A stretch of 64,000 nt of DNA from contig CAVVPK010000012.1 of the NCBI GenBank assembly GCA_963750065.1, positions 1 through 64,000 of the forward strand. The letters run 5' to 3'. Below the pieces are notes generated by a model. That model searched no databases. It was not told where the DNA came from and saw nothing but the letters and a program-made list of their open reading frames with translations. Source of the DNA: CAVSRC01 sp963750065. GTDB lineage: Bacteria; Pseudomonadota; Alphaproteobacteria; Rhizobiales; Kaistiaceae. Numbering within the stretch: the first letter of the stretch is position 1; every line of letters begins with the position of its first letter. This document shows positions 35,097 to 43,364 of this stretch, piece by piece. The translations under genes and the position numbers were made by a program.

Positions 35097-36760
35097 GTAA
35101 CCAGCTCACCGGCGAGCGCGCGGCCGATAAGTGCCCGCGTCTCTTCGATGCCGTAGATCGAAACGAAGGAGCCGAAGCGTGGTCCGCGCTCCTGGCCGAG
35201 CAGGATCTGGTAAAGCGTCGAGAACCACGCCACCGACACGCCGGGCCCGCCGTCGGGGCCCTTGCGCTGCGGGTCCTGGTAGCGCGGAATCGCCCGCGCC
35301 ACGTCGAGCACGGCGTGCTGGATCGCCTCTGCTTCCGCATCGGCGGCAAGCGTTGCCAGCTTGGCATCGAGCGCGGCGATCGCGGCGCGCTCGACGTCGT
35401 CCGGCTGGCGGAACACTTTCGTCGGCGCAACGAAGTCGTGGTAGTAGCGCACCGCATAGCCGACCAGCTCGTCGAGCTTGGGATGGCTTTCCGCCGTGAC
35501 GCCCTTCACACGGCGCACGATGAATCCCCACAGCACGTCCTTGTCGTTGGCGTTGGAGGCGCTGGCCAGATTGAGCAGCATGGTGAAGGCGATCGGCATG
35601 TCGATCGTCGGTGGATTGCCGGAATGGATGTGCCACACCGGGTTGCCGAGCCGCTGGTCGTCCGCCTGGCGCGGATAGGCGCCGAGGAAGGAGAAATATT
35701 CGTCGACCGCCTTGGGGATGACGTCGAAATAGAGGCGCTTGGCCGCCCGCGGCTTCTGGAACATGAACAGCGACAGGCTCTCGGGCGAGGCATAGGCGAG
35801 CCAGTCGTCGATCGTCAGGCCGTTGCCCTTCGACTTGGAGATCTTCTGTCCCTGCTCGTCGAGGAAGAGCTCGTAGTTGAACCCGTCCGGCGGCTCGGCA
35901 CCGAGCACTGAGCAGATGTGGCTCGACAGTCTGACCGAGTCGATCAGATCCTTGCCCGACATTTCGTAGTCGATGCCCAGCGCCGCCCAACGCAGCGCCC
36001 AGTCGGCCTTCCATTGGCATTTGACGTTGCCGCCGGTGACCGGGACCGCAGTCAGCTTGTCGCCATTGTCGGGGTCGCGGAAAAGGATCGTGCCGGCTTC
36101 CACATCGCGCTCGATGATCGGCACCTGCAGCACGGCGCCGCTCACCGGCGAGATCGGCAGGAAGGGCGAATAGGACTGTTGGCGCTCCTCGCGCAGCGAC
36201 GGCAGCATGATCGCCATCACCTCGTCATAGGCTTCCAGCATCTTGAGCAGCATCGCGTCGAAGCGGCCGGCTTTGTAGGTGTCGGTCGAGCTGACGAACT
36301 CGTAGGCGAAGCCGAAGCGGTCGAGGAAGGCGCGCAGGCGGGCATTGTTGCCGGCGCCGAAGCTCGGATACTCGTTCGAAAACGGATCCGGCACGGACGT
36401 CAGCGGCTGGTTGAGATAGGCCCGCATCATCTCCTGGTTGGGGACGTTGCCGGGCACCTTCCTGAGCCCGTCCATGTCGTCGGAGAAACAGATGAGCCGA
36501 GTCGGCACCGTGTCCTCGGTCAGCAGGCGGAAGGCCGTGCGCACCATGGTGGTGCGGGCAACCTCGCCGAAAGTGCCGATATGGGGCAGGCCCGAGGGGC
36601 CGTAGCCGGTCTCGAAGATGACCTCGCGCGCCGGACCTCCCTGGCGCTTCAGCCGCTCCACCACCTTCTGCGCCTCCTCGAACGGCCACGCTTTCGACCG
36701 CCTTGCGGCGGCTACGAGATCGGCGGAAAGGGCGAGCGGCGGCGGGCTTGCGGTGGGCAC
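35093..36760 (-). CDS. lysS: Class I lysyl-tRNA synthetase
   Basis: This 555-residue enzyme charges tRNA-Lys. It is the class I (archaeal-type) form found in most alphaproteobacteria in place of the class II enzyme. The HIGH-type motif is GLPHIGTFGE (near residue 60) and KMSKS-type motif KISKSKGNG (near 295). It starts with GTG at 36760, 134 bases from the divergent TerB-like gene. This is the only lysyl-tRNA synthetase in the window and presumably essential. Confidence 0.95.
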   Translation of the reverse strand: MPTASPPPLALSADLVAAARRSKAWPFEEAQKVVERLKRQGGPAREVIFETGYGPSGLPHIGTFGEVARTTMVRTAFRLLTEDTVPTRLICFSDDMDGLRKVPGNVPNQEMMRAYLNQPLTSVPDPFSNEYPSFGAGNNARLRAFLDRFGFAYEFVSSTDTYKAGRFDAMLLKMLEAYDEVMAIMLPSLREERQQSYSPFLPISPVSGAVLQVPIIERDVEAGTILFRDPDNGDKLTAVPVTGGNVKCQWKADWALRWAALGIDYEMSGKDLIDSVRLSSHICSVLGAEPPDGFNYELFLDEQGQKISKSKGNGLTIDDWLAYASPESLSLFMFQKPRAAKRLYFDVIPKAVDEYFSFLGAYPRQADDQRLGNPVWHIHSGNPPTIDMPIAFTMLLNLASASNANDKDVLWGFIVRRVKGVTAESHPKLDELVGYAVRYYHDFVAPTKVFRQPDDVERAAIAALDAKLATLAADAEAEAIQHAVLDVARAIPRYQDPQRKGPDGGPGVSVAWFSTLYQILLGQERGPRFGSFVSIYGIEETRALIGRALAGELVT

Positions 36761-36894
36761 GGATCGTTTCCTGGGTGGAGGTGCGGCGGACCCTAGAAAG
36801 GCCGGGCTCCGCCGTCAACAATCGTGCCTTGCAGATGGGGGCCCCAGGCCATACGTTCCGCCTCGCTAGGCACCCGAGCCAGGACGAAAACGCG

Positions 36895-37326
36895 ATGAAC
36901 AAGACGGCCAAGACGGTCAAGACAGTCTCCCATCAGGAGGCGCTGATCTACACCATGGTGACCCTGTCGGCCGCCGACCGCAGCATGACCGACGGCGAGC
37001 TGAAGAAGATCGGCGACATCGTCAGGACGCTGCCCATCTTCCGCGATTTCGACATCAACCAGCTGGTGCCGGTGGCCGAAGCGTGTGGAATGCTGCTGCA
37101 GGAGGAAGACGGCCTGGAGACGGTTCTGGCGGTCATCTCCACTTCGCTGCCGCAGCGCCTCTACGACACGGCCTATGCGGTTGCCGTCGAAGTGGCGGCC
37201 GTCGACCTGCATGTCGAGCAGGAAGAGTTGCGTTTCCTGCAGATCATGCGCGATGCGCTCAACCTCGATCCGCTGGTTGTCGCGGCAATAGAGCGCGGCG
37301 CCCGCGCCCGCTACCGCACGCCCTAG
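36895..37326 (+). CDS. TerB-family protein
   Basis: A 143-residue all-helical protein with the TerB fold. SHQEALIYTMVTLSAADRSMTDGELKKI and VAAVDLHVEQEELRFLQIMRDAL are the two metal-binding-like helical repeats with conserved Asp/Glu. In tellurite-resistance operons TerB binds divalent metal near the membrane. Here it stands alone, so a general stress or housekeeping role is more likely than tellurite resistance. The start MNKTAKTVKT has GACGA upstream; the 3' end touches the converging solute-binding gene. Confidence 0.85.
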   Translation: MNKTAKTVKTVSHQEALIYTMVTLSAADRSMTDGELKKIGDIVRTLPIFRDFDINQLVPVAEACGMLLQEEDGLETVLAVISTSLPQRLYDTAYAVAVEVAAVDLHVEQEELRFLQIMRDALNLDPLVVAAIERGARARYRTP

Positions 37327-38351
37327 AAGAAGCCCACCGGGAAATAGCGCAGATAGAGCTCTGCATAGATGCCCTTCTCGTAGATCGCCTGGAGGGCGGC
37401 GTTGACCGCGTGCTTGAGGTCGGTCGCGCCCTTGGCGAAGGCGATGGCATAGCCTTGGCCGAAGAAGCGGGCTTCGAGATAGGGGCCTCCGGCGAAGACG
37501 CAGCAGTCGCTGGCCCCAGCGCTCGCCAGCCAGAACGAGAGCTGCAAGCCGTCGCCGAAATGGGCGTCCGCGGCGCCTGACTTGACGGCCTCGCGCGCGG
37601 CGTCCGCCGTCGGATAAAGCTTGCGGCCGATCTCAGGGAACATGGAGGCGAGATAGGCTTCATGCGCCGTGCCGGTGACCACGGCGAGCGTGTGGCCGCG
37701 CAGGCCTTCCGGCGAGATGTCGAGTTTTGCCTCGCTGCGCCGCACCACGAACCGCGCCGGCAAGCGCAAATAGACGTCGGAGAAATCGAGCGTCTTGCGG
37801 TTCTCGGCCGAAATGGCGATGCCGGCGATGACCGCGTCCGCGGTCTTGTCGGCAAGGTGGTTGGTGAGATCGTCCCACTGCCGTGCCTGGATCGTGCATG
37901 GCACGGCAAGCTCGGTGCAGATCGCCCGCGCCAGATCGACGTTGAATCCAGTCAGGTGGCCGTTGGCGTCGAGGAAGTTGAAGGGCGGGAAGTCGTCCGT
38001 GGTGATGAAGCGGATGGCCTGAACCGCACCGGCCGGCGGGCGCTCGACGCGCCGCTTCGGGTCCCAGAAATCGGGAACCACCGCATCGTGCCCGATCGCC
38101 GAAAACGGGCCGGCGGCAACCGGCGGCGGCGCCAATGGCCGGGCTGCGGCCGGTGGCGTTGCGGCAGGGGCCGCACCGGCGGCAGGCGGTCCGGCAGCCG
38201 TCGGCGGCCCGGCCGGCGGCAGCAATGCCTCCGAAGGCACAATCGAGATCGGCTGCTCCTGCGCCGCCGCCAAAGCGAGGCCAGCCACGACCGCAACCGA
38301 GAAGACCGCCGCAGCCAGGGCGGTTCGGCGCCAAACCGTAGAAAAAAACAT
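37323..38351 (-). CDS. Periplasmic solute-binding protein, family 3
   Basis: A 342-residue protein of the amino-acid-type ABC binding family. It has a signal peptide (RRTALAAAVFSVAVVAGLALAAAQ) and a 60-residue Pro/Ala-rich spacer. The SBP family 3 domain follows: IRFITTDDFPPFNFLDANGHLTGFNVDLARAI, DAVIAGIAISAENRKTLDFSDVYL, LAVVTGTAHEAYL, FAKGATDLKHAVNAAL. No transporter genes lie nearby, so it may serve as an orphan receptor or a remote ABC system. The spacer is unusual for the family and suggests tethering. The ligand is unknown. Confidence 0.85.
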   Translation of the reverse strand: MFFSTVWRRTALAAAVFSVAVVAGLALAAAQEQPISIVPSEALLPPAGPPTAAGPPAAGAAPAATPPAAARPLAPPPVAAGPFSAIGHDAVVPDFWDPKRRVERPPAGAVQAIRFITTDDFPPFNFLDANGHLTGFNVDLARAICTELAVPCTIQARQWDDLTNHLADKTADAVIAGIAISAENRKTLDFSDVYLRLPARFVVRRSEAKLDISPEGLRGHTLAVVTGTAHEAYLASMFPEIGRKLYPTADAAREAVKSGAADAHFGDGLQLSFWLASAGASDCCVFAGGPYLEARFFGQGYAIAFAKGATDLKHAVNAALQAIYEKGIYAELYLRYFPVGFF

Positions 38352-38424
38352 GATTATCAGGGCTTCAACGGCAGATTGAGGCTTCACGAATTGCACAATT
38401 CCTGCTCACAATAGCACGGGTGAG

Positions 38425-39586
38425 ATGCGGCGCACGCCCGCCTGTGAGCGGGTCGCCGGGGGGCAGATGGTGGCAGTCGAACCAGGCGGTCGCCGGGTCG
38501 CGTTGGCACATGCCGACGGCAATCCCGACGGTGCGTATGCCGAGCGCGCGCGACGCCTGGGCCTGCCCTTTGCGTCCGAGGTCAGGCTCGATGCCGGCGC
38601 GACGGTCGACATGGCAGCCATCCGGCAGGGCAGCTTTGCCAAGTCGCCGGGCATCGCCGGCATGGCCTTCGTGGCGCCCGAGGAAGAGACGCTGCCCGAG
38701 ATCGCCCATTGGCTGGCGCGCTACCCGGTCGCCCGGCAACGCCTCTGCGTTGCCACCCCGACGGCGATCCGCTCGGCGCTCATCTGCGCCGGCGCCCAGC
38801 GCTTCGCCGTCAACGCCGTCAACCGGCTAGCCATCCTCCACCCGGATCTGTCGGCGCGCCGCGTCGTCACCGGTCGTCAGCTCGTCGCCGGTCTGGGGCT
38901 CGCCGCCGCTATTGCGCTCGCCCTGCGGCTCGCGCCGGTGCCGACCGTCATTGCACTCAATCTGATCGGCTCCTTCTTCTTCTTCGGCCTGTCGGTGCTG
39001 CGCTTCGTCGCCGCCGGCTTCGTCTCGGGACGAACGCTCGACGACGCAGAGGGGGAAGCGACAGCCGACGACGATGACCGGCCCGTCTACACCATTCTCG
39101 TGCCGCTGCTGCACGAGGCACATCTGGTCGCCGATCTTGTGACCGCGCTCCACCGCATCGACTGGCCGCGCGACCGTCTCGACATCAAGCTGATCGTCGA
39201 GGCCAACGACCCGGAAACGATCATGGCGGCCGAAGCCTGGGGGCAGGGGCCGCCCTTCGAGGTCATTGTCGTACCGCAAGGGCAGCCGCGCACCAAGCCG
39301 AAGGCGCTCTCCTTCGCCCTGCCGTTTGCGCGCGGCGAATTCGTCACCGTCTACGACGCCGAGGACCAGCCGCACCCGCAGCAATTGCGCGCGGCCTACG
39401 CGACCTTCCAGCGTTCGCCGCCCGAGATCGCCTGCCTGCAGGCGACGCTTGCCGTCGACAATGCCGATGCCAGCCTGCTCGCACGCTCGTTCGCAATCGA
39501 GTATTCGGCCCTGTTCGACGGCCTCCTGCCGACGCTCGCATCCCTCGACATGCCGCTGCCGCTTGGCGGCACCTCCAATATTTCCG
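38425..39586 (+). pseudogene. GT2 glycosyltransferase, 5' part, split by a transposon
   Basis: This encodes the first 387 residues of a membrane glycosyltransferase. About 150 residues resemble a type II secretion E N-terminal-like regulatory domain (FAKSPGIAGMAFVAPEEETLPEI). Two transmembrane helices follow near 165-200, then the GT-A domain (YTILVPLLHEAHLVADLV, LIVEANDPETI, VTVYDAEDQPHP as the DxD-like site). It breaks off after LPLGGTSN, where the transposon is inserted. The right half resumes at 43357. The layout is that of XagB/cellulose-synthase-like GT2 enzymes. The insertion must abolish the full-length product. Confidence 0.85.
39580..39586 (+). repeat. Target-site duplication, left
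   Basis: ATTTCCG precedes the left inverted repeat; CATTTCCG follows the right one (43357-43364). Eight-base duplications are expected for the IS1595 family. The reading frame of the host gene shows that the left copy has lost one C. Confidence 0.65.
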
Positions 39587-39614
39587 CGGGATTAGGTAGC
39601 AGATGCACCAAAAT
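39587..39614 (+). repeat. Left terminal inverted repeat
   Basis: CGGGATTAGGTAGCAGATGC followed by ACCAAAAT; perfectly complementary to 43329-43356. Confidence 0.92.
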
Positions 39615-39708
39615 TTGAAGTGTTGCTGCCCGAACACAGCCATGAACGGGTCGTTAATGCAAAGATGGCATTCAGGCCGTCCGATGCAGCCGTTCTAGGC
39701 GCCGCGCT

Positions 39709-40288
39709 ATGTTCGTTTCGCACGACCGCGAAAAACTCATAAACGCTATCGTATATTTTTTGGCGCATACGCGGCATTGTCATACGCTTAAGCTTTTCAA
39801 GCTATTGAATTTTTCAGATTTTGAACATTTCCGCCAAGTAGGCCGCACGATTACTGGACTAGATTATCGCGCGCTCCCAAAGGGCCCAGTTCCTACTACA
39901 CTATTTAATGAAATACAGGACGGTGGCGGCGCCGACTTGCGAAAGGCCGTCAGAATATTGGAAATCCGCGACCATATTACCAATGAGCTTGTCCGCCGTG
40001 ATTTGAAAGCGGTCGCAGATTTCGATCCGCAAATGTTTAGCCGGCGTGAACTCCAGATTATTGAGCGCGTCGCGGAATTTTTCAGAGATTTGAAGGCCGA
40101 AGACATGAGTGAGTTTTCGCACGGCCTTAGGAAGCCGTGGCGTCAGGTCTTCGGTACAGGAGAGAGGGCAAGGCCGGCTTATTCCTCCGGAGCTTTCCTT
40201 CGATAGCGAAGCGCTGATCCATGACGCTCCGTCCATCGATCCAGAGGAATTGTCCTACCGTCAGGAGCTCCTGAAAGACATCGGATGA
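39709..40288 (+). CDS. Panacea-domain (SocA-like) putative antitoxin, frameshifted
   Basis: A protein of about 192 residues once one extra base near 40164 is removed. FLAHTRHCHTLKLFKLLNFSDFEHFRQVGRTITGLDYRALPKGPVP is the Panacea/SocA (DUF4065) pattern; the family acts as a promiscuous antitoxin core. The corrected C-terminus runs LIPPELSFDSEALIHDAPSI ... ELLKDIG and stops at 40288. There it overlaps the next gene as ATGA, which supports the correction. Panacea proteins are normally encoded beside a toxin, and the coupled gene fits that role. If the indel is real, the antitoxin tail is lost. Confidence 0.75.
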
Positions 40289-40710
40289 CGGCGCCAACCA
40301 TCTCTCCCGGCTGCATCCTTCATTGGGAAGGATTTAAGTTCGAGGACGGTGGCGAAGCCAATAAATTCCTGGTGATGGTCGGCGTCCATCCGGATCGGAA
40401 TTACGCAGCAATCATCGCTACGTCGAAACGGCACAACAAGATCGCCAAACCTGGCGGCAATCCAGCCGGCGGCTACTACCACATTCCAGGTGGTGGCAAA
40501 GATTGGTTTAAGATCGATACCTGGCTGATGTTTGATCGCGTGATTGAACTTTCACCGGCGGAACTTGTGAAAGAAACGCTCGCTGGCCGCGTGACGATTA
40601 AGGGCAACCTTCGGCCCGACATCGCTAACGCGATCTGCAATGCCATGCGCAAGTGCGATGATGTTAGCGGTTATCACCGCGCGCTATTAGGGCCACCAGT
40701 CAAGCGCTGA
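40285..40710 (+). CDS. Putative PemK/MazF-like toxin partner
   Basis: A 141-residue protein. The opening TISPGCILHWEGFKFEDGGEANKFLVMVGVHP resembles the first strands of the MazF/PemK barrel (PGDI...F.DG...K.R..lV), followed by YAAIIATSKRHNK and KIDTWLMFDRVIELSPAELV. The last 40 residues are helical (PDIANAICNAMRKCDDVSGYHRAL). It is translationally coupled to the Panacea gene, the layout of PanA-PanT pairs. A toxin role is inferred from context and weak similarity; no catalytic residues can be assigned. Confidence 0.55.
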   Translation: MTAPTISPGCILHWEGFKFEDGGEANKFLVMVGVHPDRNYAAIIATSKRHNKIAKPGGNPAGGYYHIPGGGKDWFKIDTWLMFDRVIELSPAELVKETLAGRVTIKGNLRPDIANAICNAMRKCDDVSGYHRALLGPPVKR

Positions 40711-41164
40711 TTGCCGCCCACGCAATGTTCCCTCTGGGGTCTGTTGCGGATCGCACAACACCGTTGGCTTTTAGGGTGCGCAACGCCTTCGATACCCTTT
40801 TGGTCAAGTCAGAGAGATAGCGCCGATCCCGCGCGTCGTCGCCTTTGAGTGCGATGATGGATTGTGCGATCTCCCGACTGCGCATCGGCGCTGGTGCGTC
40901 TCTTAGTTCGTTCAGGATTGCCGTGGTCAATTCACCCCGGCCGAAGATCACGTCGCGCCTCTGGCGCGGCATGGCGGCATCCAGATCGCCCTTGTAGCCG
41001 AGAGTACCGAGTACGCGGTCGATGGCGCCCAGATCGTTCCTGATCTCTACCAGCCGGTCGCGAAGGCGGATGGCTTCGTTGAACAGATCGGCACGCTTGG
41101 AAAGCAGGCCGCTGATTGTGTGCTCAAAGGTGTCGGTGCGAGATCGCTTTATCGTGTCGGTCAT
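40700..41164 (-). CDS. Transposon passenger: coiled-coil and winged-helix protein
   Basis: A 154-residue protein. The N-terminal part is a helical coil (LLSKRADLFNEAIRLRDRLVEIRNDLGAIDRVL). The C-terminal part looks like a winged helix (TTAILNELRDAPAPMRSREIAQSII, YLSDLTKRVSKALRTLKANGVV). Its ATG overlaps the transposase stop (ATGA on the minus strand), so it is made together with the transposase. It could be a transposition accessory or regulator. The 3' end overlaps the converging toxin-like gene by 11 bases. No known family recognised. Confidence 0.6.
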   Translation of the reverse strand: MTDTIKRSRTDTFEHTISGLLSKRADLFNEAIRLRDRLVEIRNDLGAIDRVLGTLGYKGDLDAAMPRQRRDVIFGRGELTTAILNELRDAPAPMRSREIAQSIIALKGDDARDRRYLSDLTKRVSKALRTLKANGVVRSATDPRGNIAWAAISA

Positions 41165-42123
41165 TTCCAAGCCCTCTGCCAATAGCCGCACCAGTCGCGG
41201 CTCTTTGAATGAGCGAGCGCCAAGCCGGTCGCGCGATAGCACAGCGAGCCGTTGTCGAGGCGGCGATGATCCTCCAGCCACGCGGCATGTGCGGCGTACT
41301 GGTGGAGATACCTGGGGCTGACGTGATGGTGCTGCCCATCGATCATGCGGCGCAGCCGAGAGAAGAAGCTTTCGACCATATTGGTCGAAATGCCGTCCAT
41401 CGAATACGCAAGCGAATGATTGATCCGTTGCGTCTTGTAGGAGGCTGGCAGGATATCCCAGTGCATCGCTTCGTCGGCAACGATGGTGCTGCCCTTCAAC
41501 ACGACACGGCGGGCGATCTCCACACCCTCTGGCTCACTCTTGCCGACGAAAGTGAGAGTGCGGCCCTTGCGCTGGCGGAGGGCGATTACGACGCGGCGCT
41601 TGCCGGTCTGGACTGGCGCACGGCGACGGTCAACGCGGTTCTCTTTGTGGTTTGCCGGCCGAATGGAACCGCCAACATACGCGCCGTCGATTTCGATTTC
41701 TCCGGAGAGTTTCGCGTCGGCCGTCTCGGAAGCCATCGCTTCGCGGATTTTGTGAGCGAAAACGAATGCCGTCTTGTGTTGGCAGTCGAGATCACGGGCG
41801 AGCTGCAGCGCAGAGATACCCTTCGCGCCGTTGGCGATGATGCACACGGCGGCGAGAAGGTCGGTGAAGCTCTTTTTGCGGCTGTGAAAGATCGTGCCGC
41901 TGGTGACTGAAAACTGGCGACCACAGGCCGCGCACTTGAACCGCCGGCGGGTGCTGATCTCGTATGCGTCGAGACAACCGCAGTGTGGGCAGATCGGGGA
42001 GCCGTCAGTCTCGGGCCAGCGAAGCTTACGGAAGGTGGCGTAGGCCGCGTCCTCGCCGTCAGCAAAGATCGAGCGGAGACTTAACGTCCGCGCCTTTGCC
42101 GAGAGAAGGAAATGTTGGGCCAT
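41161..42123 (-). CDS. IS1595-family (ISXO2-like) transposase
   Basis: A 320-residue DDE transposase. The N-terminal zinc ribbon (CPHCGCLDAYEIS ... FKCAACGRQFSVTSGTIFH) is diagnostic for ISXO2-like enzymes. The catalytic core follows with first Asp in GEIEIDGAYVGGS, second Asp in STIVADEAMHW, and the third acidic/Asn position in ISTNMVESFFSRLRRMIDGQHHHVS. NHKENR after the first Asp is also typical. ATG at 42123 is preferred over GTG at 42129. The gene is full length and no stop interrupts it, so the element could be active. Confidence 0.93.
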   Translation of the reverse strand: MAQHFLLSAKARTLSLRSIFADGEDAAYATFRKLRWPETDGSPICPHCGCLDAYEISTRRRFKCAACGRQFSVTSGTIFHSRKKSFTDLLAAVCIIANGAKGISALQLARDLDCQHKTAFVFAHKIREAMASETADAKLSGEIEIDGAYVGGSIRPANHKENRVDRRRAPVQTGKRRVVIALRQRKGRTLTFVGKSEPEGVEIARRVVLKGSTIVADEAMHWDILPASYKTQRINHSLAYSMDGISTNMVESFFSRLRRMIDGQHHHVSPRYLHQYAAHAAWLEDHRRLDNGSLCYRATGLALAHSKSRDWCGYWQRAWK

Positions 42124-42231
42124 GTCCACGCCAACGGTTATCGTTGACCTGATACATAAGTGTTGAAATGGGTGACGTCAACCTAAATCGTTGGCGTTGA
42201 CAAAATTTATCGACGTGCCTAAACATGTGTT

Positions 42232-42444
42232 ATGTCACCCGAACAATGCCGCGCCGCGCGTGGATGGCTGGACATATCGCAGACCGAACTAGCTGAAGAG
42301 GCTAGCGTTTCGCTATCGACTGTCAGGGATTTTGAAAAAGGGCGTCGTGTTCCTATCGCCAATAACCTGAACGCAATGCGATCCGCGTTAGAAAAGCGCG
42401 GCATCGAATTTACAGCCACAGGCATCGCCGGCCCTGCACTGTGA
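42232..42444 (+). CDS. XRE-type helix-turn-helix regulator
   Basis: A 70-residue single-domain DNA-binding protein: EQCRAARGWLDISQTELAEEASVSLSTVRDFEKGRR is a clean HTH_3 motif. Its start is 109 bases from the divergent transposase start, so it is well placed to repress the transposase. It belongs to the group of tiny XRE proteins common in mobile elements. Confidence 0.8.
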   Translation: MSPEQCRAARGWLDISQTELAEEASVSLSTVRDFEKGRRVPIANNLNAMRSALEKRGIEFTATGIAGPAL

Positions 42445-42486
42445 CAAGGCCGGCGTTGACGGAATCCACGGATTCCTGTAGGAAAT

Positions 42487-42562
42487 CGGTGGACGCGGGG
42501 GGAGTCGAACCCCAGGGGAGACGTTCCAAACCGTTCCCTGGCACCACGCCTTAACCGCGCCC
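42487..42562 (-). other. tRNA-like element (acceptor stem and T arm, no normal D arm)
   Basis: On the minus strand 76 bases begin GGGCGCG and end CGCGTCC-A-CCG, giving a 7-bp acceptor stem with one G-U pair. The T arm (GGGG-TTCGACT-CCCC) sits at the exact tRNA spacing. The middle cannot form a standard D arm or 7-base anticodon loop; instead it forms a long hairpin (CCAGGGAACG ... CGTCTCCCCTGG). It is either a decayed tRNA gene or a tRNA mimic carried by the transposon. Confidence 0.4.
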
Positions 42563-42617
42563 CGAGCCGGTCCGAGCCATAGGCCCGGGCCGACCGCGAT
42601 GACAGCCTAGGCTGTTG

Positions 42618-43121
42618 TCATGTGCCACCTCCTGGACCGGCTTCACGGCCCTGCTGTGGTGGTTGGTGATCTGAGGCCACTGGCTTGTCCCCCACGGACT
42701 TACCGCTAGTGGCCTCAATCTCTTTCGGATACCAGCCGCGCCCTCTTTTCACGACTGCCCCGTCCTTGTTCAACTGCCAGAGAGTGCCCCGCACGCTGTT
42801 GTGCTTGACGCCGCTCTCTTCCTCGATCTGCTTGATGGTGAGGCCAGGCGTGGCGCGCACGGCCCTCAAAATCCGTGGTTTTACGCTACCCGGAACTGCC
42901 CGACCGGACGACGTTAGGCGAAGACTACGAGCACGAGGAACGCTTTTCCGTACCGGCTGGGGGGGCGTCTTCGCCGGCCCAACGAGGTCGATAAGCTTGT
43001 TGACGATATCGCTGGAACCCTCGTTTCGGCCAAGCTCGCGGCCAGCGTCGAACGCCTCCCGCACCAGATGGCGGGTGCGCTCCACAAGCTCGGCAATGAT
43101 GTTGTCAATATCGCGTGCCAT
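42618..43121 (-). CDS. Transposon passenger: winged-helix protein
   Basis: A 167-residue protein. The N-terminal helix (IDNIIAELVERTRHLVREAFDAGRELGRNEG) precedes a basic linker. A winged helix follows (PRILRAVRATPGLTIKQIEEESGVKHNSVRGTLWQLNKDGAVVKRGRGWYP), then a polar tail. It could bind DNA. Together with the 40700-41164 gene it makes two coil-plus-winged-helix proteins in one element. No known family recognised. Confidence 0.6.
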   Translation of the reverse strand: MARDIDNIIAELVERTRHLVREAFDAGRELGRNEGSSDIVNKLIDLVGPAKTPPQPVRKSVPRARSLRLTSSGRAVPGSVKPRILRAVRATPGLTIKQIEEESGVKHNSVRGTLWQLNKDGAVVKRGRGWYPKEIEATSGKSVGDKPVASDHQPPQQGREAGPGGGT

Positions 43122-43328
43122 TGGCCACCTCCAATTCTGTCACGGTTCTATCACGCCTGCGAATATCAACGCAACAGGGCGAGCCACCCGAAATCACGTT
43201 ATGTTCTGTGAGAAATGAGGGCGCCTATATCGCGACCCATTTGTTTCACGTGGAATACGGAAATGCGTTTCATGTGAAATTATGTAGATAAAACAAATGG
43301 ATAATGACAGAAATATCACCTAACAATG

Positions 43329-43356
43329 ATTTTGGTGCATCTGCTACCTAATCCCG
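43329..43356 (-). repeat. Right terminal inverted repeat
   Basis: Exact complement of 39587-39614, ending ...CTGCTACCTAATCCCG. Confidence 0.92.
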
Positions 43357-43364
43357 CATTTCCG
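43357..43364 (+). repeat. Target-site duplication, right
   Basis: CATTTCCG, in frame with the host gene (His-Phe-Arg). Matches 39580-39586 apart from the leading C. Confidence 0.65.

Larger units (their letters stand above)
39587..43356. mobile_element. IS1595-family transposon with passenger genes (3.77 kb)
   Basis: The ends are 28-bp perfect inverted repeats: CGGGATTAGGTAGCAGATGC... at 39587-39614 and its complement at 43329-43356. The element encodes an ISXO2-type DDE transposase on the minus strand. It also carries five further protein genes: a Panacea-like and a PemK-like gene (+), two winged-helix proteins (-) and an XRE regulator (+). A tRNA-like element lies between them. Its AT content is clearly higher than that of the surroundings. 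It interrupts the GT2 gene between codons for Asn and His. IS1595 is known to include passenger-carrying members; this gene set I do not recognise. Confidence 0.92.

Noticed and set aside
36895..37326. Tellurite-resistance locus
   Set aside because: A lone TerB-fold gene without other ter genes does not support tellurite resistance.
42487..42562. Normal tRNA or two-piece tmRNA gene
   Set aside because: No standard D arm or anticodon loop, and none of the tmRNA 5' conserved sequence (GGTTTCGAC) or tag frame nearby.
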